A stretch of DNA of 64,000 nt from contig JAQSEB010000139.1 of NCBI GenBank assembly GCA_030063045.1, forward strand, positions 62,001 to 126,000. Direction: 5' to 3'. The position numbers and the translations under genes were made by a program. Origin of the DNA: Pratylenchus scribneri. Lineage: Eukaryota > Nematoda > Chromadorea > Rhabditida > Pratylenchidae. Under the pieces are notes generated by a model that worked only from the letters and a program-made list of their open reading frames with translations, did not search any database and was not told the origin of the DNA. Below are positions 22,601 to 33,020 of the stretch, piece by piece. The first letter of the stretch is position 1; each line of letters starts with the position of its first letter.

Positions 22601-25600
22601 CCCCTCGCATCATTCCTCAAATCCATATCCTTCTGCACCGGCACGGTCAGTTCAAATTTCATTTCTTTTAAATTATTTAGAAGGTGGAATTGATGGAAAT
22701 TTTAGCTATAGAATTCACTCCATTTTGACCATTTTCTAAGTTTGGTCAAGACTCAAGAGAGAAGAATTGTTTAATCCAAAAAAGATTCCTTTTTGGAGAG
22801 GATAATACCGAAAAATCCGGTCCCTAAATGGTTGGCAATTGTTCTTTTAAACGCCAGAATTTTAGTAAAATATATCATTTGTATTTTATTCAATTTAATC
22901 ATTAGCTTTTGATCAGGAAAATGAGGAAAATTCAAAAAAGGCTATAATGCCAAAAAAATTCATCCCTCCAAAATGATTATCAAAATATGCCTTGTGATTA
23001 TTATTTTAAAGCCTAATAAATAAATATACGATCCATTTAAAGCCTAGAAAATCGTCTTTTTAATTATAAAATTAATTTCATCCCTCATCAGCAAATTTTG
23101 GATTCTACCCCAAATTCCATCAGATAATATAATGTCCTTGACCAATAAAGATGGCCCAATTTATATCTTTTTTTTAATTCTCTAAAATTTTAATCATTCA
23201 CTTTAATATAGACGTCGGCATCGAACAACATTCACTGCGGAACAATTGGCCGAATTGGACAATGCCTTCCAAAAATCCCACTATCCGGACATTTATAATC
23301 GAGAGGAATTGGCCCGGATGACCAAATTGAATGAGGCACGCATTCAGGCAAGTACATTAGGGAAAAGCTTATTATAGAATATGGCCAAAATTTAATGGTA
23401 ATTATTTATGGCAATGTTTTTTAATCCCTTTCAATTTTATCCAAAAGTTTCTTTTCTATCCAATTTTGCATGTTTTGCCCCAAGGCATTCTCAAAAATAA
23501 GTCCAAAATTTTCATAAAAATGCCTTTTCCCTTTACTATATTTCCCCCTTTTGGCCTTCTCGCATTGCGCAATCCAATGAAGCGGATAATAAAGATTTGT
23601 GTTTGCAAATGAGCAATGTAAGAGGCTAAAGGGCCACCTAACCAATGTCCGGGTCATTGGACAAAACAAGGGGTGGGGGGACGGGGAAAGGGCGCGAATG
23701 GAAGAAGTTCGCCAGAGGAGTGGGTGGATTAAGAGAGAATCCCCCGGAGGATTCGCGCACCAAAATTGCTGGGTATATTTATTCATTCCCTCCCTCTTTG
23801 CTTCCACAAATTATGCATCCCACCCCAACCAATTGGTTCAAGAGGGCAAGGGGAAGGGGCAATTAATTCGGTCCATTGAATGGAAGAAAGTGGACTTTCC
23901 AATTGTGGTGGCCAGTGGCCTAGGGGCAGATGAATAATGAATGGAAATAAGGGGAAATGGAATTTGATGTGTAAGAAAGTTGATATTTTATTTTGGAAAT
24001 GAATGGGATCATTCCAATGCGAAACAGTACCCCAACTATTCCCATTCTTTTGGCCATAGCTTGACAAGGAAGTAACCAATTTTGGAAGGCTATATGCCAT
24101 TTAAAAGCTCTGAATGTCCTCTAAAAACTGGCTTAACTATTTTTTGAAATGTTTAAACAATTTATAAGATAATTTTCTCTAAAAATTCGAGTTTATAACA
24201 TTCAAATTTCAAAAAAGACATGTAAATATTTTACAAGAGGATATTACAAAATTTAAATAGGCCAAATTGTAGAGGACACTTTAAGCTTTAAAATGATATA
24301 ACATATTCAAAGATTGGTTCATTCCTCGCTGAATTATAAGTAAAAGATTTTGACATTAGTTATCTAAATGGTGATTGATATTCTTACAGTGAGGAATATT
24401 TATCAGTGACCATGGCTCCCATAAGATAAACCAAAACTCCCGGCGTTTTTGCCATCTATTTCCGTACCTCACAGGGATACCCTCAATTCTGTTCGCTACA
24501 TAATTTTTCACTATTTTTGTTTGGGCAAATTGTTGGCCAATCCAAGGGTAGGCCAATGACCAAAAAGGAGGGGTTTTGAATAGGATTGTCAAGAAGAAGG
24601 AGAAGTCCAATTATTTCCATAAGAGGAAGGGGAAGTGGTGGGATGAGCCTCACAATGAATGGAATTGTGAGGGGACCGATGAAGTCAATTGTATGTGTTT
24701 TCCCCCGAAACAGGCACAAATTGACTCCTTCAATTCAATTCCTTCCTTCCTTCCATTCTTCTCTCGGGGATGCGCACCCAAAATTTCCCGCAATTTTTCG
24801 TTGCGGGAAGGCAAATGAGGGTGGATGGGTGGGCACATCTGCCGCCAGCCATCCCAATTTTGGGTGGAGGGGAAATGCCCAAACGAAAAGCGGATTAACT
24901 CGGCACATTCCCCCCCCCCCCCCCCCCCCCCAGCACATCATCATTTTGGGCCACCACCGGCATCTTCGAATTGTTGGAGGAAGTCATTTTGGGGGATGAA
25001 TTTGATTATGATTTTGAAATGGAAAATTGTCCTTCAAGTATTCAGTCTTTTCCTTTTGGAGATTTTTTCTACAAATTTTGAAGGGTGCAATCAAATTTGG
25101 AAATGAGAAACTACTTTCGAAAATTTAGAAAAGAATTTGGAAGAGAGGAAAATATTGAAATTTGAGGAAAAAGCATGGGAATTGGAAACAGAAATATTTA
25201 AATCCGTATTCTTCGTTTACAATGAGAAAAAATAAGAATTTAGCAAGGAATTTTAAAGCTAAATAAAATTTTTAAATATGGGAAGAATTTAGTATAGAAT
25301 TCGGTTTAACTTGGGGTTAGCCTGCAAAATAGATTTCAAAAAGGTTCCTCTGATTTGGTTAGGTTTTGGGTCTCAATCAAAAATTCCAATTTTTCCATAC
25401 ATACAAAAATTCCCAACCTATAATATAAAATATATGATTTATACAAATTCCATTATTTTTGATTTTAAATTTTATTTAAATTGTAATTCCCAATCTAATT
25501 TCGGCCAATTTTGCAGGTCTGGTTCCAGAATCGTCGAGCCAAGGTAGCCGAAAAAGTGGCCACATTCCCTCCCTTCAAAATCCCATTTTTCAGTATCGCA

Positions 25601-27599
25601 AACAGGAAAAACAATTGCAAAAGGCGGCGGCCGTTTCGGCGGCGGCAGCCGGCTCAGCCAGCGGTCTTGGCCCAATGTTGGCGCAGGCCCAGGCCAGCAT
25701 GTTGGCCCAACATCAGCAGCAACAGGCGGCAGCCGCTGCCGCTGCGGTGGCAAGCCAACAGGCCAGGGAGGCGGCAGTGGCCCAATCAACATTGGCTAAC
25801 GCCTATGGCACAACTGGGACGAATGGAGGAGGAGGAGGAGGAGGCCGAAGTGGAGGCATCGAAAACTATTGGTCAGTACCAAATGGGTATTACCCTTTTT
25901 GCGGAATCGTCTTTTGCGGACGAAACGATTTGGTGCCATTGGCAGTAAAGTTTCTGAGGCATTCTTTATATCATTTTATTGGGAATAAAATTAGCTACAA
26001 AATGACATCAAATTCATTGTTCAATGTTGAATATTCACCGAGATATGGCCAAAAACAGCACAATTTTAATTAAACCAACGGTTTTTTGGCCATAACTCTG
26101 CGAAATACCCAATATTGGCCAATGCATTTGATGTCATTTTGTAGCTAATTTTATGCCTAATAATATGCTATATAAACAATGTCATAATAGCTTTACCACC
26201 ATCGGCGCCAGATCGTCTCGTCCACAAAAAGACGGGTCTGCAAAGGGCGGCTAGCCCAATGGACATTTTATTGAGAGAGATGAATGGGAAATGAGGCCTA
26301 AATTTAAATTGGATGGAGGAAAAGAATAGATACATCCAAAGTTAGCACAGGGTCAACTTGATGTTCATTTATAATAATTCCTCAAAAACTGAACCAATTG
26401 GAATGATTTTAAGATATTAAATTAAAAGAACAAACAATTTATTATCTAATATTATTAATTTTATTTAAATTGGTTTAGAATATGCTCAAAAAATCAATCA
26501 AATTTGGCTAATCTTTTTCTTTAAAGGTCATTTTAAATGGTTTTTGGGCAAATTTGAAAAATTCTGGCCCAATTCAAAATAAATTTAATATTATTATATA
26601 TAGCCTGTCAATGCCAATAATGCCTAAGAGCCTTTCCTATTTGTCCTACCGTACCCCCACTTTTTGCCTAATCTCCTAGTCAACCTATCAATCAAATATT
26701 GCCTTAATCTGTATTATTTTAAAAACAGCCTTTTTTCCTCCTATTTGTCTTCTTTTTCCCTTCACAGTATTACCACATTTTCTCGCCCAATTAATAAAGA
26801 ATAATTTAAATTCAAGTTCATCTTATCCCCTATAAAAATTCAACATATATTTATCAAAAAATTCCTTCAAGGTGTCCCTCTGGCTATGCCACAATGCCGG
26901 CAATGGGTCGTCCAATGGCCGGTGGTGGTGGTGGTGGCACAACGGCCGCCTACCATTCCATGGGCCAATATGCCGCAATGGGCTCATTCGGCACTGCGGC
27001 CGTCATTGGTACGCCACAATTGAGTGGATGTTTTGGAGGCGGGAATGATTCATCAGCAATGGACGAAGTGTACAGGAATTTTTATAAGGTAATTCTTTGC
27101 ATTTAAGGGAATATTTAATCCGCTGGAAAAACATTGGAATTGCCAAAAATTTTTCTTAGACCCATAAACTTATAGTCAGTCGATAAATCTCATAAAAATG
27201 CATTTTTTTTGATTAAGTTTTGACTTAGCTAAACCATTAAACCAAAACGGTTTAAACCGTTTAAAAACCTTTAATTTTGATTTTGACAAAAACATTAAAA
27301 ATTATATACCATTTAATACGTTTTGACCCACTCTATCCAATTTTGGGTTTGTTTGGTTTGTGAATGTTGGATAAACCCTCCTTAAACAATTATAATTATT
27401 CGGCTTTTTATTTTTCAGCAATTTCAATATTATTAGGCAAATAAAAAATTATCCATTTGCATTTTTGGGGAATCTAAATTTATTGATTAAATCCAAAATT
27501 TAGCAGCAACAACAAAATGGTGGAGGAACGGCGACGGCAACAATTGCGGCCGTCTCATCCGCTGCCGGCATCAACAATTATAGCCAAGGGACTCAATGA
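19633..27599 (+). CDS. unc-42: UNC-42/Prop1-type paired-like homeodomain transcription factor (467 aa, 7 exons)
   Basis: Exons are 19633-19929, 22293-22645, 23212-23347, 25517-25543, 25594-25871, 26872-27088 and 27504-27599 (TGA). Phases close to 467 residues. The homeodomain spans residues 217-276: RRHRTTFT at its start, SHYPDIY in the helix 1-2 region and VWFQNRRAK in helix 3. Gln is at homeodomain position 50 (residue 266), and [10 protein letters not shown] follows directly. This is the paired-like class; the SHYPDIY...TKLNEARIQ combination is what I associate with UNC-42/Prop1. No paired domain is present. Flanks are Gln/Ser/Gly-rich, with poly-Ala and poly-Gly after the homeodomain. In C. 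elegans UNC-42 specifies command interneurons. Introns 1 and 3 have GC donors; exon 4 is only 27 nt. Orthology is inferred, with moderate confidence. Confidence 0.85.
20819..22080 (+). repeat. 32-bp minisatellite array 2 (about 39 units), intron 1 of unc-42-like gene
   Basis: The largest array of the TTAGAATAATTCCGCCTG unit. Variant units (CCGCATG; GAATTATTCCGCTTG) recur at a 480-bp spacing: 21061-21360 is nearly identical to 21541-21840. About fifteen units were therefore duplicated as a block. It runs in the direction of transcription and ends about 210 bp before exon 2. Confidence 0.95.
24045..24340. mobile_element. FB1 foldback copy (intron 3 of unc-42-like gene)
   Basis: The left end reads TTCTTTTGGCCATAGCTTGA, with CCTCTAAAAACTGGC in the left arm. 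The right arm is diverged (GATTGGTTCATTCCTCGCTG). Confidence 0.6.
25880..26262. mobile_element. FB3 foldback element (intron 5 of unc-42-like gene)
   Basis: An inverted repeat whose arms contain AAAATTAGCTACAAAATGAC and its complement, and at the centre GGTTTTTTGGCCATAACTC. Outer ends carry TTTTGCGGACGAAACGAT-like and CGTCTCGTCCACAAAA-like sequence. Other copies are at 46310, 50270 and 51600. Confidence 0.65.
26340..26600. repeat. FB4 fragment (intron 5 of unc-42-like gene)
   Basis: A short copy of the FB4 unit: a CCTCAAAAACTGAACCAATT block followed by AATATTATTAATTTTATTTA, as in 8350-9465. Confidence 0.4.
27155..27395. repeat. FB2 remnant (intron 6 of unc-42-like gene)
   Basis: Degenerate FB2 interior with AAACGGTTTAAACCGTTTAA and AATTATATACCATTTAATAC. 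The terminal repeats are lost. Confidence 0.45.
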
Positions 27600-27704
27600 T
27601 AATGATGGAGGAAATTATTTAATGAGTCAAGAATTTTTATTAATGCCCAAAAATGCACAAATCTATCTCTATTCACCCTTTTTTCCCGCAACATTTTTGT
27701 CCAA

Positions 27705-28650
27705 TTTTTTGATCTCGTAATTTTCTCATTTTGTGTGAATAAATTTGAAAATTTATATTCATTAATTAAAATAATTCATTCAAAATTACTAGGAATTTAC
27801 TTATTTATTAAGCTGATAATGATAATAAGAAAAAAAACACATAATTCATCAAATAAAACCAGCGGAGGATTGGATGGGGCGGCGAAATCACACAAAGAGT
27901 GGTAATGGCAGGGATCTCAGAATGTACCCCTACGGGGGGCATTTGCCCCCTTTTTGAGATTTTGCCCCCTTTTGTGCCCCCCGAGCCGAGTTGCCCCCCA
28001 AATGCCCCCTTTTCATTTTTTGTTAAAATTTTCCCCAAATGGGTCTTTTTCTTTAAAATTTTTCGCTGCGCGGCCATTTTTTGGTCAAATTTTTCGCTAC
28101 GCGGCCATTTTTTGATCTAATTTTTCGCTGCGCGGCCATTTTTTGGTCAAATTTTTCGCTGCGCGGCCATTTTTTGATCTAATTTTTCGCTGCGCGGCCA
28201 TTATTGGCAAAAATTTTCGCATTTTTGGCACTTTTTAAAACTGCCCCCCAAAATGCCCCCTTTTTAATGAAAATGCCCCCCAGATGCCCCCTTTTTTTCA
28301 CCAAATGCCCCCCAAACCGAAAAACCATCTGAGATCCCTGGGTAATGGTAATATCAATGCCCTACTCGATTCTATAATTGAATGAATATTGTATACGTAT
28401 ACTGTAAATGAATCAGCTTCAAGCCAAAATATAGCCCCCCTTCAAATATTAATGCAATATCCCCCATGCTGCTGCATGCTCCTCACCGCTTTTCGGTGTC
28501 AATTGCTGCTGCCAATACCAATTGATTTGGCTTATTAATTAGTTGGTCAAGTATTGGGCTGCTTCCCATCAAACAATGTTCAATGGCCATGTTCTCAAAA
28601 AGATGTATTAATATTATAGCAGTAGCACTTGCCGCCAAAGGTCTATTATA
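27705..28650 (-). repeat. inverted duplicate segment, copy 2 (with insertion)
   Basis: The complement of this interval aligns with 17640-18110. The block containing AAAATTACGAGATCAAAAA lies at the far end here but at the near end in copy 1, so the two copies are rearranged relative to each other. A 432-bp insertion splits this copy. Confidence 0.75.
27909..28340. mobile_element. hAT-type non-autonomous element with 8-bp target duplication
   Basis: Perfect 12-bp terminal inverted repeats CAGGGATCTCAG and CTGAGATCCCTG, flanked on both sides by GGTAATGG (27901-27908 and 28341-28348). An 8-bp duplication with CAGGG-type ends is the hAT pattern. The interior has G/C-tract blocks (GCCCCCC) near both ends and about five tandem copies of a unit with TTTTTCGCTGCGCGGCCATT. 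The sequence at 17640-18110 provides the empty site. No transposase is encoded. Confidence 0.85.
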
Positions 28651-28732
28651 GGCAAAAATAAATGAAAAATCCCCCTGCTGAGCTGCTGGATAGGCTAATT
28701 TGGTGACAAGAGGATAAGAAAAAATACAATTT

Positions 28733-29441
28733 GCCTGTTTGTGTTTTCGCTTAGAATAATTCCGCCTGTTTGTGTTTTCGCTTAGAATAATTCCGCCTGT
28801 TTTGTGTTTTCGCTTAGAATAATTCCGCCTGTTTGTGTTTTCGCTTAGAATAATTCCGCCTGTTTTGTGTTTTCGCTTAGAATAATTCCGCCTGTTTGTG
28901 TTTTCGCTTAGAATAATTCCGCCTGTTTGTGTTTTCGCTTAGAATAATTCCGCCTGTTTGTTTTTTCGCTTAGAATAATTCCGCCTGTTTGTGTTTTCGC
29001 TTAGAATAATTCCGCCTGTTTGTTTTTTCGCTTAGAATAATTCCGCCTGTTTGTGTTTTCGCTTAGAATAATTCCGCCTGTTTGTGTTTTCGCTTAGAAT
29101 AATTCCGCCTGTTTGTTTTTTCTCTTAGAATAATTCCGCCTGTTTTGTGTTTTTGCTTAGAATAATTCCGCCTGTTTTGTGTTTTTACTTAGAATAATTC
29201 CGCCTGTTTTGTGTTTTTGCTTAGAATAATTCCGCCTGTTTTGTGTTTTTGCTTAGAATAATTCCGCCTGTTTTGTGTTTTCGCTTTAGAATAATTCCGC
29301 CTGTTTTGTGTTTTCGCTTTAGAATAATTCCGCCTGTTTTGTGTTTTCGCTTAAAATAATTCCGCCTGTTTTGTGTTTTTGCTTAGAATAATTCCGCCTG
29401 TTTTGTGTTTTCGCCTTAGAATAATTCCGCCTGTTTGTGTT
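28733..29441 (+). repeat. 32-bp minisatellite array 3 (about 22 units)
   Basis: Same unit as array 2. The left half is mostly 31-bp units (CCTGTTTGTG) and the right half 32-bp units (CCTGTTTTGTG), with GCTTTAG and TTTTACTT variants. It lies between convergent genes. Confidence 0.93.
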
Positions 29442-29715
29442 TCATCAAACTTAAATAAATTTCAATTTCCCAAGAATTACATTGCCCTTTAATTTATTTG
29501 TTCACATCAGAAAAATATAGAAATAAACAAAAAAGGATATGCTCAAAGGGATTGGGAAAGGAGGGGAATTTGCTGGCATTTTGTCGGTCGGTCGGTTTGG
29601 TTTGGCGTGCATTGTGTTTTCATATTTTCCATCATTTCGTCCTTCCCATCGTCCCATCTTTTTCCATCGGCACCATTCGCTACTTTTCCTCCATTCCATT
29701 CATTTTTGGCATTTT

Positions 29716-30953
29716 TCATCGTCTTCCGAAACGCAACGGCCTGGGTCCAAGACTGCCTCGCTTTTGGCCACCGTTCAATCCGACTGCTGATGGCATCCTG
29801 AGAAATTTAATTTAATTTAAAATGGAAATGAATGGAATTTTTGAAATTTTATCTCTCCATTAAATATATGAATGGGCCTAATGCATTTTTTGATGAATTT
29901 TAGAAATTTGATCAAGGTTGCCTTGAAAAATTTTCAAAATTTAAATTGAAATATTTGGAGGCAAATCAGAAAATGGAAATAAAATATTTAAGTAATGTTT
30001 TTTTTTAAATTAAATATAATCAATTTGTATAAAGTAAAAAATTAAAGGAATTTTCTTTGCATTTATGGGATTTATTCGACTATTAAGCAGAGTAAAATAA
30101 ATTAAATTGAATGTCATTCATTTTGGTCCTTCTTCAAATAAAGAATAAATCCACAGGCCTATTCATCCAAAATCGACCAGGATGATTAACTAATTATTAT
30201 AAGGCTGAACCCATCCAATTAAGCTTTCCTAAATATATCAAATTCTCCAAAAATGATGGAATTACAGCATTTTTATTTACCTTCTTTCTGGCACTACCCA
30301 ATAGGATTGCTGCGGAATTTCATCAATTGGCTCCAGGATCAATTCACCGGTTTGGCCATCGTCCATTTGGAAGGGAACATCAATGATGGCTGGGGAACCG
30401 GGCAACGCTGGTTTGGCTTCTGAAAAATTTTTGGTTGATGGATTGAAATAGGGGGCGAAAATTCAGAGGGAATTTGGCAACAACATGAGTTTTTGGCTAT
30501 AGTTCAATGAGAGGCTTTAGTCAATTCAGAAAGGCTTTATATTATTAGAAAGCCAAAAGTGCCCTCTATAATTTGGCGATATTATATTTTTATGAAATTT
30601 TTTTATTTTAAAAAAGTTACATGTCTTTGAGTGTAATAAACCCAACTTTTCGAGGAAAAGCTGATTATTTTACAAATTTTTTAAATTTTTAAAAAATAGT
30701 TAAGCCACTTTTTAGAGGACATTTAGGGCTTTCAAATGGCATATCGCCTTCCTGAATTGGTTTACTTCCTTGTTGAGATATGGCCAAAAGAATGGGCCAA
30801 GGTATCTCAAAATAGCCAAAACTTGCCTGCGGTCCTGATGTTGGAAGACAATACCAAAACAAGCAAAAAGAGAAGTGTCAAAGTGCGCAAATGGCGACGG
30901 CATGATTGGCTGATTGATGAGGAGGGGATGGCGGTGGATGAGGTGGAGGACAT
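29716..30953 (-). CDS. flp-21: FMRFamide-like neuropeptide precursor, FLP-21 type (115 aa, 3 exons)
   Basis: Exons, in transcript order: 30827-30953, 30281-30419 and 29716-29797 (TGA). Phases agree and give 115 residues. Residues about 24-36 form the hydrophobic core of a signal sequence (TLTLLFLLVLVLSS). An acidic spacer follows, then near the C-terminus KR-GSLGPRPLRFG-RR. This is a dibasic cut, one peptide, an amidation glycine and a dibasic cut. GLGPRPLRF-amide is the known single peptide of C. elegans FLP-21, a ligand of the receptor NPR-1. Here the predicted product is GSLGPRPLRF-amide. Intron 1 has a GC donor (AG then GCAAGT) and carries an FB1 copy. Each exon is too short, or is overlapped by longer antisense frames, so the gene is easily missed. 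Confidence 0.9.
30488..30797. mobile_element. FB1 foldback copy (intron 1 of flp-21)
   Basis: The left arm begins TTTTTGGCTATAGTTCAATG and the right end is GAGATATGGCCAAAAGAA. The block TACATGTCTTTGAGTGTAAT is central. The long frame 30736-30978 on the plus strand starts inside this element and is antisense to flp-21 exon 1. Confidence 0.65.
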
Positions 30954-31781
30954 TTTAGAGAATTTGAGGAGATGTTGATTTGCTTTATTGAGGGGCGAAT
31001 AAGGAGAATGGCTAAATTTATGGTAGATTTTAATATTTATTTTTAAATAAATTGAAAAGGAAAAATGGAAAAGCGAAATTCGGATGGGGGAAAGGGGAAA
31101 TTTTGCCTTTTAATTTCTAGGTTAATTTTTACTTTTTTTCGGTAACATTTTCGATGGTATTTTTCATTTAAAAATGACCGAAAATGAGCTGTAAATGAAA
31201 AAATTGAATGCCATTTTTAGGGTCAAATAAAGTTCTCTGATGAATGAGGGGACACATTTTAAATGATGAGGCTTTGTAGAATAATTACCGTGAAATGGAT
31301 TCGAATTTAACCATAAAATACCACCACCTCTGTCATCATTTTTGGGTACACACAATTGGGCCGAATTTATTCATTTGATCCCACTCAAACTCAACTCAAC
31401 CCATTTCAAATTCATTTTTGTCTGTTCATTTTTTACCTCCCATTTCCTTCCTTCCTTCCTTCCTTCCTTCCCTGCGGGGAATTTCGCCCCACTCATTTCG
31501 TTTTTTAATAATTGAAAACGGCTTAAACTCAACAAAAGTTTTGCTGCTGTTCTCGAAAATAATCCCCTTTGGACTGAATACTCAGAAAATGAGGGGATAA
31601 TAATGCCATTGTTGGTACGAATTTTTTGTCTGGCTTTATAAATTAAAAATCCAATAATGATTCATGAATTTAATAAAATTCCTTTAAAAATGTGCTTTTA
31701 TTCTTTGGTGAGAATTTAATATAAATAAAATGCCGTAAAAAATGCCAAATATTTTTTAATTAAAAAAGAGCTTCTGCAGAG

Positions 31782-32587
31782 CAGTGTTTTCATGATACCA
31801 AAATTTTCAAAATGATATGATAGTGATATGATAGTCAAAATGGTATCATTCAAAATGATATGATATGATAATGATAGTGGCAATTATCACTATCATATCA
31901 CTATCATATCATTATCATATCATTTTAGCATTATCATTATCATATCATTTTTCTATCATTATCATTTTGAAAAAACCGAGAAAAAGACCAACATTTCCAA
32001 AAAAATTTTCTTTCCAAGTTAATAAATTTTCTTTGGTTAGATAAATAAGTTTAATGGGATTTCATTTTTTAAGTATAGCTTTAAATTTTGAATTTTTTAA
32101 ATTCAATTCAGAGAATCGTATATGAAAAATTCAATATATATTTAAGAGGGGTACATAAGAAAAAGATTTGATTGCTAAAAATGGCAATAAAGGGTTCAGG
32201 AATCATAATTTATTTAAAAATTGTCCAAAATCTATAAAAAGTTCTTTGAAAAATAGACAAAATTTTCAAAAATTCTTTGAAAAATGGACAAAATTTTTAA
32301 AAATTCTTTGAAAAATGGACAAAATTTTTAAAAGTTCTTTGAAAAATAGTCAAAATTTTCAAAAATTCTTTGAAAAATGAACAAAATTTTTAAAAATTCT
32401 TTGATAAATGCCTGATTTCAACTATCATGATACTATCATGATAGTATCACTTTTTTATGATAGTAAATTTCTAAAAATGATATGATACTGATATGATAGT
32501 CAAACTGTTATCATATCACTATCATATCATTATCATATCACTATCATATCATTATCATATCATTTTAGCACTATCATGAAAACACTG
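31782..32587. mobile_element. hAT-type foldback element with 8-bp target duplication
   Basis: Terminal inverted repeats CAGTGTTTTCATGATA (left) and TATCATGAAAACACTG-like (right), flanked by CTGCAGAG on both sides (31774-31781 and 32588-32595). The two arms are filled with ATGATATGATAGTG-type microsatellite and its complement. The centre has about six tandem units with AATTCTTTGAAAAATGGACA. There is no coding capacity. The 8-bp duplication and CAGTG end fit hAT elements. Confidence 0.82.
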
Positions 32588-32704
32588 CTGCAGAGGTTAA
32601 GGCAAATAATTACGGATAGGCAAATTCTCTCTTGGATTTTTGGACCTTGAAATGGCCCAAAAATGTTAGAATGATTTTGGAGGCAATTTTTACCCCCACT
32701 TTAT

Positions 32705-33020
32705 TTCTTTTTACCCCAAAACTACAGAAAAAAACCGATTTTAGACCCTAAAAACCTTCTGATACCAATTTGTAGATCTCCATCGAAACGCAAATTTTGA
32801 CCTAAACATTTCTTCTTTTTAATAGAAAATGAGCCGAGTTAAACCATTTTTAAACCATATTTTTCCAGTTTTCTGGGTTTTAAACAATTTAATTTTGGGT
32901 TTGACATTTTATTTACCATTCCGATGTTCTAGATGCTAGATGAGATCTACAAATTGGTAATAGGGTTTGTAGAGTTTAAAACTGGTTTCTGATTTATTAG
33001 AAGTCAAAAACTATTTTGAT
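32705..33020. mobile_element. FB2 foldback, degenerate copy
   Basis: AAAAAACCGATTTTAGACCC at the left and TTTAAAACTGGTTTCTGATT at the right are complementary arm sequences of FB2. The outer TGTGGA ends are not preserved. Confidence 0.5.

Larger units (their letters stand above)
27600..29715. other. intergenic region between convergent unc-42-like and flp-21 genes
   Basis: After the homeobox stop come copy 2 of the inverted duplicated segment with its hAT-type insertion, then 32-bp minisatellite array 3. No further gene was seen. Confidence 0.5.

Noticed and set aside
30736..30978. 80-codon plus-strand frame
   Set aside because: Begins inside an FB1 element and runs antisense to flp-21 exon 1, whose splice phases and peptide motif are decisive.
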